A stretch of 64,000 bases of DNA, from NCBI RefSeq assembly GCF_002015115.1, contig NZ_MUYA01000001.1:135337-199336 (forward strand), in the 5' to 3' direction. The first letter of the stretch is position 1. Each line of letters starts with the position of its first letter. The position numbers and the translations under genes were made by a program. Source of the DNA: Haemophilus paracuniculus. GTDB lineage: Bacteria; Pseudomonadota; Gammaproteobacteria; Enterobacterales; Pasteurellaceae. Under the pieces are notes generated by a model. It saw only the letters and a program-made list of their open reading frames with translations, was not told the DNA's origin and did no database searches. Below are positions 43,372 to 50,768 of this stretch, piece by piece.

Positions 43372-44328
43372 TTACCATTCGGTTGCCCATAAAAATTTTT
43401 GTCCCATTTTTTTACAACAGCTATACGGTCGCCATAACGCCCAACTGTAATTTTCGGTGTTGGATAATTTATCACCGTAGCTATCCACGGCACCGCCGTC
43501 TGGAAAAATAGCACAAGTATTGGACATTTTAGGGCTTAGCATCTGCCATTTATGATTAGCTGAATCCCCCTCTTGAACAGGTTTGGGATACCATTTACCG
43601 TCATTTTTGTTATCTTCGGCAGTAGCTGAAAAATAAAGGTGTAACTGACCGCTTCGGGTAACAATATCAGCCACGCGTTGGGCAATGACTGCCGAGGCTT
43701 TGTAGTCGTGCGTTTGAGTTACACTGCCAGAACGTGGGTAAATGTTGCCCCAAGTATCGCCATTAGCTCGCACCTCTCGCATTAGCGGTGTCAGGGCTTC
43801 GGGATAGAACATCTCAGGCATACCGTAATTCCACGCTAAGAAGTCTAAGGCACTGAGAAAATAAGGTTTGTACGGCGTGGTCTGACTTTGGCAGGCAAAA
43901 CCTAGTCCACCCGCTAATTTGAAAACCGCACCGCCTGGATGCCCAAAGGCTTCGGCATTTTTAAAACGGAATTGGGTGTAATTTTTGTTCGGTGTTTGGT
44001 TTCGCCCACCGCCGACTGCCCCAAAATTTAAGGCTCGTACTTCCGTCCACGGGCTTTGTCCTTTGTGGTTATAAGCTGATACCACCATTTCAGGGATAAA
44101 ATGCTGTACCTTGACTGAGGTTCGCACACGACAACCTTTCCAGCTGCATTTCAGCCAAAAGCACATCCCTTTGACTTTATAATCGAGACAGCTTGGTGAG
44201 GCACTGGATGCCATAATGCTGAGGGTGTTGATGCTCGAACCTTCAATCGCTGAGGCAGTATTAACCAGTCCAAATGCTGGAACAGATAAAGCAAGACAAG
44301 CGGTGAGATAAGCGGAATTTTTTGCCAT
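43372..44328 (-). CDS. traU: TIGR03756 (PFL_4710) family ICE protein (TraU-like)
   Basis: 318 residues with a signal peptide (cleavage near ASA) and the family's Cys-rich motif SCLDYKVKGMCFWLKCSWKGC (shown in part, residues ~46-66). Further blocks are LPYxG-like YGMPEMFYPEALTPL and the Cys pair near the end (RPYSCCKKMG). TraU-type proteins are periplasmic and needed for DNA transfer rather than for pilus assembly. It is 21 bp upstream of the TIGR03755 gene in the operon. Confidence 0.9.
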   Translation of the reverse strand: MAKNSAYLTACLALSVPAFGLVNTASAIEGSSINTLSIMASSASPSCLDYKVKGMCFWLKCSWKGCRVRTSVKVQHFIPEMVVSAYNHKGQSPWTEVRALNFGAVGGGRNQTPNKNYTQFRFKNAEAFGHPGGAVFKLAGGLGFACQSQTTPYKPYFLSALDFLAWNYGMPEMFYPEALTPLMREVRANGDTWGNIYPRSGSVTQTHDYKASAVIAQRVADIVTRSGQLHLYFSATAEDNKNDGKWYPKPVQEGDSANHKWQMLSPKMSNTCAIFPDGGAVDSYGDKLSNTENYSWALWRPYSCCKKMGQKFLWATEW

Positions 44329-44336
44329 ATTTCCCC

Positions 44337-44765
44337 CTAAAACCGAGATTTATAGCGTTGCACGGCTTTTGCCACGTTGGTTTCGCCATAAATGACCAAA
44401 GGCTCCGCATTTTCTGGATAAAATACAACGGCGGGGACTTTCATTACCCCATTTCGCCAGCCATCCGCAATACCTTGGTAGGCTTGCTGTAATCGTGCTT
44501 GAAATTGCTTTCCTTGCTCTGATTGCAACAAGGCTTGTGCCTGTTTTTCTGCGGTGGCAGGATTTTCACTCAATGCTTTACCAAAGGCTTCTTCCAGCTT
44601 TTCGACCTCATCTAAAAAATAGATTTGGTCGGCAAAACCTTTTTGTTCGAGGGGATAATTTGAGGTGGTGTAAACGACCACCTTCGTATTTTCTAACTGA
44701 TTAACGCTATTCGCCCAAACGGGGTTCGATGCGACAAATAACGTCAAGAGAGACAGATAACGCAT
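44337..44765 (-). CDS. TIGR03757 (PFL_4709) family ICE protein (TrbC/TraW-like position)
   Basis: 142 residues from the ATG at 44765, which has GGAGT 8 bp upstream; four extra in-frame codons upstream include no Shine-Dalgarno. A signal peptide (ending VWA) leads to a thioredoxin-like domain with VKVPAVVF-type ending (NGVMKVPAVVFYPENAEPLVIYG), as in TrbC. It is first in the three-gene minus-strand operon, spaced 8 bp from traU. Confidence 0.87.
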   Translation of the reverse strand: MRYLSLLTLFVASNPVWANSVNQLENTKVVVYTTSNYPLEQKGFADQIYFLDEVEKLEEAFGKALSENPATAEKQAQALLQSEQGKQFQARLQQAYQGIADGWRNGVMKVPAVVFYPENAEPLVIYGETNVAKAVQRYKSRF

Positions 44766-44917
44766 AACAGACTCCAATTAAGATAGATCACGTCAGCGTT
44801 ACCTTAAAAAATTGATGAGGGAAAGAGAATGGGAAAGTGTTTTTGAAATTAAAAGAGTTTTTAACAATAATTTTGTATAATTAGCAAACAGATTAAAGTG
44901 TCAAGAAGGAAGATAAT

Positions 44918-45682
44918 ATGAATGAATATCTTATCCCCAAAGCTTGTTTTAGAAAACCTAATGGTATTTTACTTTCCGCAGAAGAATTTCTAAAAAAAGC
45001 AGGAAATAATTATAAAGAAAACCATATTCACCCGTATTGCCCAGAATGTAATGAGAAACTCACCTTGGTAAATGCCAATAGCGTTGATAAGGCTACAATT
45101 TATCGACATTATCCTCTTGAATCGCCAAATGGACAACAAATAAGCGAAGAAGCAATAGATATTTGTAGCTTACGAGCAAAAAAATCACTACGTCAAAGTT
45201 GGTTTTCTGCCTCTTTTAATTTTTCGCAATCAAATCAATTTAGACAAGATTTTATGCAACCAGAGAATTTACTTAAAGCGTATTGCTTTTGTTGGTCTCT
45301 CTGTGGTAAAGGTAATTTACCAATGGAAAGATTCAAAAAAATGATTCAACTGGCTGATAAAAAGAAAATTTGGAGTTATACTGATCTTGAATTATGGATG
45401 ATTCCCTATATGCTTTTAACACTCTGCGATTTTCCTCATAAAAAAGGGTTTGATTTCCATTTTATTTTACATAAAGGAAATAAGAAAAGATTAAGTGTTC
45501 AAGAATTATTTCAGTCTAATTCCGAGCTTCAAAAAATATTTGCTAATGGTGAGTTAATGGCAAAATCTCCGAATAACCCCTTACCTATCTCTGAAACTCA
45601 ATATAATACACTTACTTCTCAATGTTGTTTTATTAACAACCAAGAGTTTAGTGATAAATTATATCAATATATTGCAAAATAG
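44918..45682 (+). CDS. Unknown protein with a zinc-finger-like N-terminus
   Basis: 254 residues. Near residue 38 HPYCPECNEKL has a CxxC arrangement, and further cysteines follow (DICSLRAKK, YCFCWSLCGKG), so metal binding is possible. The rest is helical and AT-rich in codon use. Not recognised. The Shine-Dalgarno AAGGAAG is good. It is convergent with, and overlaps by 35 bp, the gene at 45648; both look like cargo inserted between the transfer genes and the second leader operon. Confidence 0.65.
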   Translation: MNEYLIPKACFRKPNGILLSAEEFLKKAGNNYKENHIHPYCPECNEKLTLVNANSVDKATIYRHYPLESPNGQQISEEAIDICSLRAKKSLRQSWFSASFNFSQSNQFRQDFMQPENLLKAYCFCWSLCGKGNLPMERFKKMIQLADKKKIWSYTDLELWMIPYMLLTLCDFPHKKGFDFHFILHKGNKKRLSVQELFQSNSELQKIFANGELMAKSPNNPLPISETQYNTLTSQCCFINNQEFSDKLYQYIAK

Positions 45683-46163
45683 GTGGATACTCTCCATTTT
45701 CATTTCCAACATCTTGCAACCCATAAAATTCAATGATTTGAGGGTTGCTTGGATGGTCATTCTCATTTTCTTGATAGATTGCCTCAATATTAAAATTTGC
45801 AATCATTTTCTCTAATTCTTTAACCGCAGAATCTAAATGAATACTTTCCGCATAGCTATAATTTGCTACCAGATAGGAAACGGGTTCATAATCTAGCCTA
45901 ACTTTTATCCAGTAATGAAAGTTATTTATCCAATCTTGATGATTTTTACCAATAATCAATGAGGAAGAATAAACTAAACAACTTACCCAACATTTCTTGA
46001 CAGGATGTTGGGCAATATGGGCATAATAATAACCGTGGCAAGGCTGTTCAGCGAATAACAATGCAATAACTTCAAAATTATTTTCAATGTAGCCATAACT
46101 GAATAATGTTTCAAATGGGTACTGTTTTTTCTCTGAAAGAATTTTATATAATTTACTGAACAT
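45648..46163 (-). CDS. Unknown protein, convergent with the 44918 gene
   Basis: 171 residues, with a Tyr/His-rich middle (EQPCHGYYYAHIAQHPVKKCWVSCLVYSSSLIIG) and an acidic C-terminal part. Not recognised. No signal peptide or membrane helix is seen. It overlaps the opposite gene at the 3' ends. It may be a cargo gene of a defence or regulatory kind, but nothing in the sequence proves it. Confidence 0.6.
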   Translation of the reverse strand: MFSKLYKILSEKKQYPFETLFSYGYIENNFEVIALLFAEQPCHGYYYAHIAQHPVKKCWVSCLVYSSSLIIGKNHQDWINNFHYWIKVRLDYEPVSYLVANYSYAESIHLDSAVKELEKMIANFNIEAIYQENENDHPSNPQIIEFYGLQDVGNENGEYPPILQYIDIIYH

Positions 46164-46293
46164 TTTATGTAGTAATTTGTTTGTTTTCTGTCAATTTACC
46201 CAATACCTCATTTAAGTTAAAGACAAAAATATAATATAAATTAAAATAGTTTCCACAGTAAAAAACTCTCCAAAACTGATTTTCAATTTTCTG

Positions 46294-46474
46294 TTGTATC
46301 TTGCCTTACCAAGAGCATAATACCCTTAACTTTTCGCTATCGTTGATAGCAAAGTAGGTCATCTGAGCTTAAAAGATGACGGTTCACTGCGGTGAAATAG
46401 CTCATTGCCCAAATGTTCCTAAGCATTCTGAAAAGGACTCCGACCTTCGATTGTCGGGAATGCAACTTTTACCT
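46294..46474 (+). promoter_or_regulatory. Operon promoter and structured 5' region (copy C)
   Basis: The -35 TTGTAT (46294-46299), 18-bp spacer and -10 TAATAC (46318-46323) are as in copy B. From 46311 to about 46410 the copies are nearly identical over 100 bp; the rest differs mainly in paired positions. The hairpin CCGAC/GTCGG here stands where copies A and B have CTGAC/GTCAG, and TCCT/AGGA where B has CCATT/AATGG and A has TCCG/CGGA. It drives the operon starting at 46559. Confidence 0.78.
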
Positions 46475-46483
46475 TTCATCAAC

Positions 46484-46558
46484 CTGTCCAGGGAAAACAT
46501 TTATTCCCTGCGGAATAGGTTGTTTCTCCTTGGACTTTTTTACCTTGGAGAACTCATT
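46484..46558 (+). promoter_or_regulatory. Switch-type translational leader 4
   Basis: The hairpin CAGGGAA (46489-46495)/TTCCCTG (46504-46510) sits inside a TCC/GGA outer pair. TTCTCC (within 46522-46529) is complementary to the Shine-Dalgarno GGAGAA (46547-46552) of the ATG at 46559. Confidence 0.65.
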
Positions 46559-46921
46559 ATGAGCATCAATTCACAAGTGGATCTTTGGACAGATCCAACC
46601 ATCACCGTAGCAGAGAAATCTGCTAAACCAACAATGTTCAACCGCTTAGGCAATAAATTGGGCAAAGCCTTTTTATTTGCCAAACATAAAGCAACGGACA
46701 AATACCTTGAAGTTACTCAGGGTATTAACCGCAGTATCGAGGAAGAAGCAGAAATGCACCGCCTTGAATTGCAGTCCTTGCTCGATGAGCAAGCGGTATT
46801 TTACGAGGACGAAATTCGTCAGCGTAAAAAACGTTGGATTTTTATCTCTATCGTACTTTGGATTTTGGCCTTTATTGCAGGTGCAGCTTCTACGTTGTTC
46901 GCATTGAATCAAATCCAATAA
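46559..46921 (+). CDS. Unknown tail-anchored protein, first gene of the ArdC operon
   Basis: 120 residues from the ATG at 46559; a longer frame starting at 46376 would read through the leader and is rejected. The N-terminal 60 residues are basic, and a coiled region follows (RSIEEEAEMHRLELQSLLDEQ). One membrane helix near the C-terminus (WIFISIVLWILAFIAGAASTLFAL) would tether it to the inner membrane. Not recognised. It occupies the same place behind the copy-C leader as STY4534 does behind copy B. Confidence 0.7.
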   Translation: MSINSQVDLWTDPTITVAEKSAKPTMFNRLGNKLGKAFLFAKHKATDKYLEVTQGINRSIEEEAEMHRLELQSLLDEQAVFYEDEIRQRKKRWIFISIVLWILAFIAGAASTLFALNQIQ

Positions 46922-46926
46922 TATCC

Positions 46927-46991
46927 ACCCTTTGGGGAAATACTTTTCCCTGATCTGGCATTGTATTTCCCCATAAATCGAGGAATTTACA
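46927..46991 (+). promoter_or_regulatory. Switch-type translational leader 5
   Basis: GGGGAAATAC (46934-46943) can pair with the adjacent TTTTCCC or, perfectly over ten bases, with GTATTTCCCC (46963-46972). The Shine-Dalgarno segment GAGGAATTTAC (46980-46990) is only partly complementary to the latter, the weakest case among the twelve. Confidence 0.65.
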
Positions 46992-47225
46992 ATGAAAGTA
47001 CATATTACTTTACTTTGTCTTGCCGATTACTTGCCCCAAAAGTGGCAACCTTCATCTCACCATCCGCTTGTTGAAGAAATTCAACAAAATGCGATCAAGG
47101 CGTGGGATAAAAGAGAACCAAGCGAAACCGCTGTTCGTTTTATGCAACAGATGTCTGAACGACATTTTCGCTTTCTCAATGTGTCGCAGAAAAATGCGAA
47201 CACATTGGTTGTAAGTAGAACTTAG
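46992..47225 (+). CDS. Unknown small protein in the ArdC operon
   Basis: 77 residues, not recognised (HHPLVEEIQQNAIKAWDKREPSETAVRF is its middle, in part). Basic, with no signal or membrane segment. It starts directly behind a switch leader and is followed 9 bp later by a small membrane protein gene that has no leader of its own, so the two are probably translated together. Confidence 0.6.
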   Translation: MKVHITLLCLADYLPQKWQPSSHHPLVEEIQQNAIKAWDKREPSETAVRFMQQMSERHFRFLNVSQKNANTLVVSRT

Positions 47226-47234
47226 GGTGATTTT

Positions 47235-47462
47235 ATGAATAAATTCATTCCTAAATTACTTGCCAGACTTGGCGAGGACCTGCGGAAAGCAGGCTACTTA
47301 GTTGGCATTGGCTTTATTGGTATCATAGTATCCAACGATCAAATGTCTGTATTGGAAGGCTTTGCCTTACTAATGTGGGGATTTTATATTTGGGGCTTCG
47401 GACATTTCTGTATATACTTGTCCGACAAACTAACCGATAAACATCAACAAGGGGATCGCTAA
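47235..47462 (+). CDS. Small membrane protein in the ArdC operon
   Basis: 75 residues with two membrane helices (about 19-38 and 43-65) between charged ends. Not recognised. The Shine-Dalgarno AGGGTGA is weak. Its stop overlaps the ATG of the next, very short gene by one base, which supports both as real. Confidence 0.6.
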   Translation: MNKFIPKLLARLGEDLRKAGYLVGIGFIGIIVSNDQMSVLEGFALLMWGFYIWGFGHFCIYLSDKLTDKHQQGDR

Positions 47463-47578
47463 TGGACTCATTACACCCGTTATTTCTGATCGCTCTCCTA
47501 GGTAGTGCAACAATCATCACTGCATTTGTTGCTTTTATCGTCTGGGCGAACAGAGATTTGTTAAGAGACAAAAAATAG
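47462..47578 (+). CDS. 38-residue single-helix membrane protein
   Basis: A very short frame starting at the ATG in TAATG (overlapping the preceding stop by one base). It encodes MDSLHPLF, a hydrophobic helix of about 20 residues (LIALLGSATIITAFVAFIVW), and a basic end NRDLLRDKK. The positive-inside pattern and tight coupling suggest a real small membrane protein partnered with the 47235 product. Size makes the call uncertain. Confidence 0.5.
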   Translation: MDSLHPLFLIALLGSATIITAFVAFIVWANRDLLRDKK

Positions 47579-47601
47579 TCTTTTAACCACTTTTACCATT
47601 T

Positions 47602-47660
47602 ACCCACTTGGGAATACGTTCCCATTGGGCGTGTTCCCTATTTTTTATGAGGAACACATT
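47602..47660 (+). promoter_or_regulatory. Switch-type translational leader 6
   Basis: ACCC/GGGC encloses GGGAATACG (47610-47618)/TTCCC (47619-47623). CGTGTTCCC (47630-47638) pairs back with GGGAATACG (nine pairs, one wobble) or forward with GGAACAC in GAGGAACAC (47649-47657), which holds the Shine-Dalgarno. TATTTTTTAT lies between. Confidence 0.8.
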
Positions 47661-47888
47661 ATGCTAACTACGATTATATTAGCTGTCTTAACTTATCTGG
47701 CCGTATTTATTTTTGCGGCAATCGTTACCGCATTTATGGCACTTTTCATCAATTGTGCAACAGATGAAAAGTTGCGAAATGCTATGCTTATTATTCGAGC
47801 AGAGCTATTTGCTTGTCTGAAAATGAGTTTTTATACCCCTATCTTTTTTTATGAGGAATTTAAAAATCTAAAAAAAGAGACGGAGTGA
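47661..47888 (+). CDS. Small membrane protein in the ArdC operon
   Basis: 75 residues from the ATG at 47661 behind the leader. One long hydrophobic segment (about 2-32, probably two short helices or one long one) and a cytoplasmic end with EEFKNLKKETE. Not recognised. Longer in-frame starts would run into the leader hairpins. Confidence 0.6.
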   Translation: MLTTIILAVLTYLAVFIFAAIVTAFMALFINCATDEKLRNAMLIIRAELFACLKMSFYTPIFFYEEFKNLKKETE

Positions 47889-47923
47889 AGCAACATTCAT
47901 TTACCCTTTCACATTTACCTTCT

Positions 47924-47988
47924 ACCCATCAGGGAAACATATTTCCCTATGGGGCATAGTGTTTCCCTTTTTTATTTGGAGAAACACG
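47924..47988 (+). promoter_or_regulatory. Switch-type translational leader 7
   Basis: AGGGAAAC (47931-47938) pairs with TTTCCCT (47942-47948). GTGTTTCCC (47959-47967) is complementary to GGAGAAACAC (47978-47987), the Shine-Dalgarno of the ATG at 47989. A six-T run follows the GTGTTTCCC strand. Confidence 0.8.
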
Positions 47989-48405
47989 ATGTATCAACAC
48001 GATCTTAATTTACTTAAATTTATTTGGGATAACCGTCATTTCAATTTCAAACCCTCTTCACCGCAATGCTTGTTCAATATTTGTATTGAACCAATGCGTA
48101 AAGGGGACTGGAATCGTTATACGATCTGGCTGCTGCAACAGCACGACCTGATCAACATTTCAGAAACGGTTTATCGCATAATTAAAGAAGCTGGCTTGAA
48201 AGACGATATTCGGCTTTGGGTGGACAAGGATTATTTCTGTCGCCCGCACAAAGTCGAAATCACAGGATTAGTCCATTATATGCTGTTCCAATTTTTTGAC
48301 GGCATCGCTCAAATTCTGCTGAAAGCAGGGTTAATTGATGAAACTGAGGCAGTTGAAGAAAGTTATACTTTTGAAGCAGCCAATCATTTCAAGCGGCTAC
48401 TTTAA
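47989..48405 (+). CDS. Unknown protein in the ArdC operon
   Basis: 138 residues from the ATG at 47989. Not recognised. It is Trp/Phe-rich and helical (LKFIWDNRHFNFKPSSPQCLFNICIEPMRKGDWNRY, in pieces; LLKAGLIDETEAVEESY). The leader supports the start. It is one of several unassigned proteins in this operon and is surrounded by leaders on both sides. Confidence 0.65.
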   Translation: MYQHDLNLLKFIWDNRHFNFKPSSPQCLFNICIEPMRKGDWNRYTIWLLQQHDLINISETVYRIIKEAGLKDDIRLWVDKDYFCRPHKVEITGLVHYMLFQFFDGIAQILLKAGLIDETEAVEESYTFEAANHFKRLL

Positions 48406-48423
48406 CCATCACCTTTACCTTTC

Positions 48424-48485
48424 ACCCATCGGGGAAACACTTCCCGAATGGGCATTGTGTTCCCCTTTTTCTTTGGAGAAACACA
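48424..48485 (+). promoter_or_regulatory. Switch-type translational leader 8
   Basis: GGGGAAACAC (48431-48440) followed by TTCCC (48441-48445), then GTGTTCCCC (48457-48465), a T-run, and GGAGAAACAC (48475-48484) with the Shine-Dalgarno of the ATG at 48486. ACCC and GGGC flank the first hairpin. Confidence 0.78.
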
Positions 48486-49310
48486 ATGAACATTTTACAA
48501 ACTTACCTAAACCAACAACTAGTTAAAGCAGGGTTTCCTGATGGCTTAAAAATCGAGTATCACCTAGATTATTGTCAAGGCGATGGCGTAGCATTTTATG
48601 GGAGACTTTATCAAGAGGATTTGATCAGATTATTTAACCATCTCAATCCAAGTAAACGTAAACAGAATATGTTTACTAAATTACTAGGACATCTTATTGA
48701 ATGGGGAGAATCTCGTTGCATCCGTATTAGTAAAAACTGGTTTGGCTACCGCTACGCTAATTGGAACTGTATGGAGATAGTGGCAGATGAAGCAGAATAT
48801 CAACCTTTCTTTTCTACTGGAAAAAAAGATTGGTATTTCCCAAAAGGTAAAGTACACAAATATATGACTTTGTGGGATGAATTTCTTTTAAAACTCAAAG
48901 AACATATACAATGCACATCTAAATATCTTGCAACAGTAGGCTACCAAATTGCGGAAGCCACACCTCGTGAAGAACAAGTTGCCTACTGTTTTAATACCGT
49001 AAATTACCGCATCGAATTGGTGCAAACCCCTTGCGAATTTTACGCCGAAAAACCTGAATGGCTATTTGGCGATCTTTGCGATGTGGACGAAATGATGCAA
49101 TCCGTTGTCGAGGGAAAAATCCATTTTGCCAATCTCTATGCCCAAGTGCTAGATAAACAAACAGGATTATCCTTAGGCGAAGATCATCTGAGCAACCTCA
49201 GTTTTTCCCCGAAAGATCGTTTTTTCAGTGGCTATAAAACCGAGTTAATCAGTAATGCGATTGCCGATGCACGCCGAAATGTGCAGAAATATGCCCAACT
49301 TCACGCGTAA
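48486..49310 (+). CDS. Unknown 274-residue protein in the ArdC operon
   Basis: Not recognised. The first part is rich in aromatic residues (IEYHLDYCQGDGVAFYGRLYQEDLIRLFNHLNP, in pieces). The second part (FYAEKPEWLFGDLCDVDEMMQSVVEGKIHFANLYAQV) is acidic. No signal peptide or membrane helix. The first 140 residues use more AT-rich codons than the rest. It is directly upstream of ardC with only a leader between. Confidence 0.65.
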   Translation: MNILQTYLNQQLVKAGFPDGLKIEYHLDYCQGDGVAFYGRLYQEDLIRLFNHLNPSKRKQNMFTKLLGHLIEWGESRCIRISKNWFGYRYANWNCMEIVADEAEYQPFFSTGKKDWYFPKGKVHKYMTLWDEFLLKLKEHIQCTSKYLATVGYQIAEATPREEQVAYCFNTVNYRIELVQTPCEFYAEKPEWLFGDLCDVDEMMQSVVEGKIHFANLYAQVLDKQTGLSLGEDHLSNLSFSPKDRFFSGYKTELISNAIADARRNVQKYAQLHA

Positions 49311-49354
49311 TTTGTCAATTTTTACCTCAAACCGACCGCTTGTACGGCGGTTTT

Positions 49355-49413
49355 ACCCTCAGGGGAATACGTTCCCCTTTGGGCGTGTTCCCCATTTTTA
49401 TGGAGAACACCTT
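49355..49413 (+). promoter_or_regulatory. Switch-type translational leader 9 (ardC)
   Basis: ACCC/GGGC encloses GGGGAATACG (49362-49371)/TTCCCC (49372-49377). CGTGTTCCCC (49384-49393) pairs back with GGGGAATACG (ten pairs, one wobble, followed by ATTTTTAT as in a terminator) or forward with GGAGAACAC (49402-49410), the Shine-Dalgarno of the ATG at 49414. This is the clearest example. Confidence 0.82.
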
Positions 49414-50379
49414 ATGAACACTCAACCAACTGCAAAATTCGACCTTTATCAAAACGTAACCGACCGTATCGTGGAAGCCCTTGAAACGGGGACCGCACCG
49501 TGGCTAAAACCGTGGGATACGCCAGCGTGTAATCTGGATTTACCGCGTAATGCGGTCAGTAACCGACTTTATAGTGGGATAAACATACTACTATTGTGGT
49601 TAGCATCCAGCACGCACGGCTATCGTCAATCCAAATGGATCACGGCGAAAAAAGCAATGGAGCTCGGCGGACACGTTCGCAAAGGCGAGAAAGCGACCGT
49701 GATTGTCAATTACCGCCCTGTCGAACGAGAGGCCACCGATGAGAATGGTGAACTCTTGTTTGATGATGATGGCAATCCACTGATGGAGCATTTTGCTTAT
49801 TTGAATAAGCACAATGTGTTCAACATCGAGCAGTGCGAAAACTTACCGCCTGCGATGTATGAACCGCTTAAAGCCAACATTGAGACAGACAACCCATACG
49901 AAATCTTTACCGAAATTCGGCAAATGATTAAAGGACTGGGCTTGAAAGTCGAAGTGAAACCAAGCAATAAGGCGTTCTATCAGGCTACCACCGATAAAGT
50001 GGTAATGCCCGAGGTGAAACAATTTCATTCCGAGCAAGACTTTTACTCAACCTTAATGCACGAGATGACCCACGCAACAGGGCATCAAAGTCGTCTAAAT
50101 CGTGAGGGCATTAGCTCAGGCAAAGCAAAATTTGGCAACAAAATTTATGCTTTCGAGGAGTTGGTCGCCGAAATCGGTGGAGCATTTTTATGTGCTCAAC
50201 TGGGTTTTAATACCGTTCCACAGAATGCGAGTTACATCGCCAGCTGGATTCAGGTATTGAAAAACGATAAACGGGCGATTTTCCGTGCGACAGGCTACGC
50301 TCGCAATGCGTGTGACTATATGTTGGAAGCCTTAAATGTGCAACAACAGTACGAATCACGTTTTGAAGAAGCCGCCTAA
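49414..50379 (+). CDS. ardC: ArdC-like antirestriction protein
   Basis: 321 residues from the ATG at 49414, next to the leader; an in-frame start at 49255 lies in the preceding gene and is rejected. The N-terminal domain (YQNVTDRIVEALETGTAPWLKPWDTP; GINILLLW) is the ssDNA-binding part. The C-terminal part is a metallopeptidase-like domain with HEMTH near residue 216 followed by ATGHQSRLNR and EELVAEIGGAFL. ArdC of IncW plasmids protects incoming DNA from restriction; here it would act during establishment in a new host. Confidence 0.9.
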   Translation: MNTQPTAKFDLYQNVTDRIVEALETGTAPWLKPWDTPACNLDLPRNAVSNRLYSGINILLLWLASSTHGYRQSKWITAKKAMELGGHVRKGEKATVIVNYRPVEREATDENGELLFDDDGNPLMEHFAYLNKHNVFNIEQCENLPPAMYEPLKANIETDNPYEIFTEIRQMIKGLGLKVEVKPSNKAFYQATTDKVVMPEVKQFHSEQDFYSTLMHEMTHATGHQSRLNREGISSGKAKFGNKIYAFEELVAEIGGAFLCAQLGFNTVPQNASYIASWIQVLKNDKRAIFRATGYARNACDYMLEALNVQQQYESRFEEAA

Positions 50380-50383
50380 CTTC

Positions 50384-50451
50384 ACCCTCAGGGGATACAT
50401 TATCCCCTTGGGCATTGTGTATCCCTTATTTTCAACAAAGGAGCATACACT
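50384..50451 (+). promoter_or_regulatory. Switch-type translational leader 10
   Basis: GGGGATACA (50391-50399)/TATCCCC (50401-50407), then GTGTATCCC (50417-50425) and GGAGCATACAC (50440-50450) with the Shine-Dalgarno of the ATG at 50452. Here both partners carry ATAC/GTAT in place of AAAC/GTTT, so the pairing is kept by paired changes. Confidence 0.8.
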
Positions 50452-50646
50452 ATGCAAACTGTACCGCGTGGGCACGATTGCTGGATTATCATTGGCAAAG
50501 ATGATAATGGCATACAGAAAGAAGCCCATTTTTTACACTATACCCGCCGAGAAGCCATTCAGCGTTTCCGAGAAATGTATAACTGTATTGGTAAACACGG
50601 CGTGATACTGTCTGTCATACCTAAATTTAAGTGGGACTTTCCATAG
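50452..50646 (+). CDS. Unknown small protein behind ardC
   Basis: 64 residues, not recognised (HDCWIIIGKDDNGIQKEAHFLHYTRREAIQRFREMYNC, in pieces). The pattern of short beta strands followed by one helix resembles small DNA-mimic or regulator-like plasmid proteins only loosely. The start at 50452 is fixed by the leader. Confidence 0.6.
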   Translation: MQTVPRGHDCWIIIGKDDNGIQKEAHFLHYTRREAIQRFREMYNCIGKHGVILSVIPKFKWDFP

Positions 50647-50714
50647 TATATTCTCTGAATTTACGATGGATAATTTTACACAGTAATACGGCATACTCTG
50701 TGCCGTATTTTTTC

Positions 50715-50768
50715 ACCCTAGGGGTAATTCCCTAGGGGATTACTCCGTTTCATTTTGGAGTAATCCCG
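50715..50768 (+). promoter_or_regulatory. Switch-type translational leader 11 (methylase-like gene)
   Basis: GGGGTAAT (50721-50728) with TCCC adjacent; GGATTACTCC (50737-50746) is a perfect ten-base complement of GGAGTAATCC (50757-50766), which holds the Shine-Dalgarno of the ATG at 50769. The sequence differs from the other leaders in both partners, so pairing rather than sequence is conserved. Confidence 0.82.
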
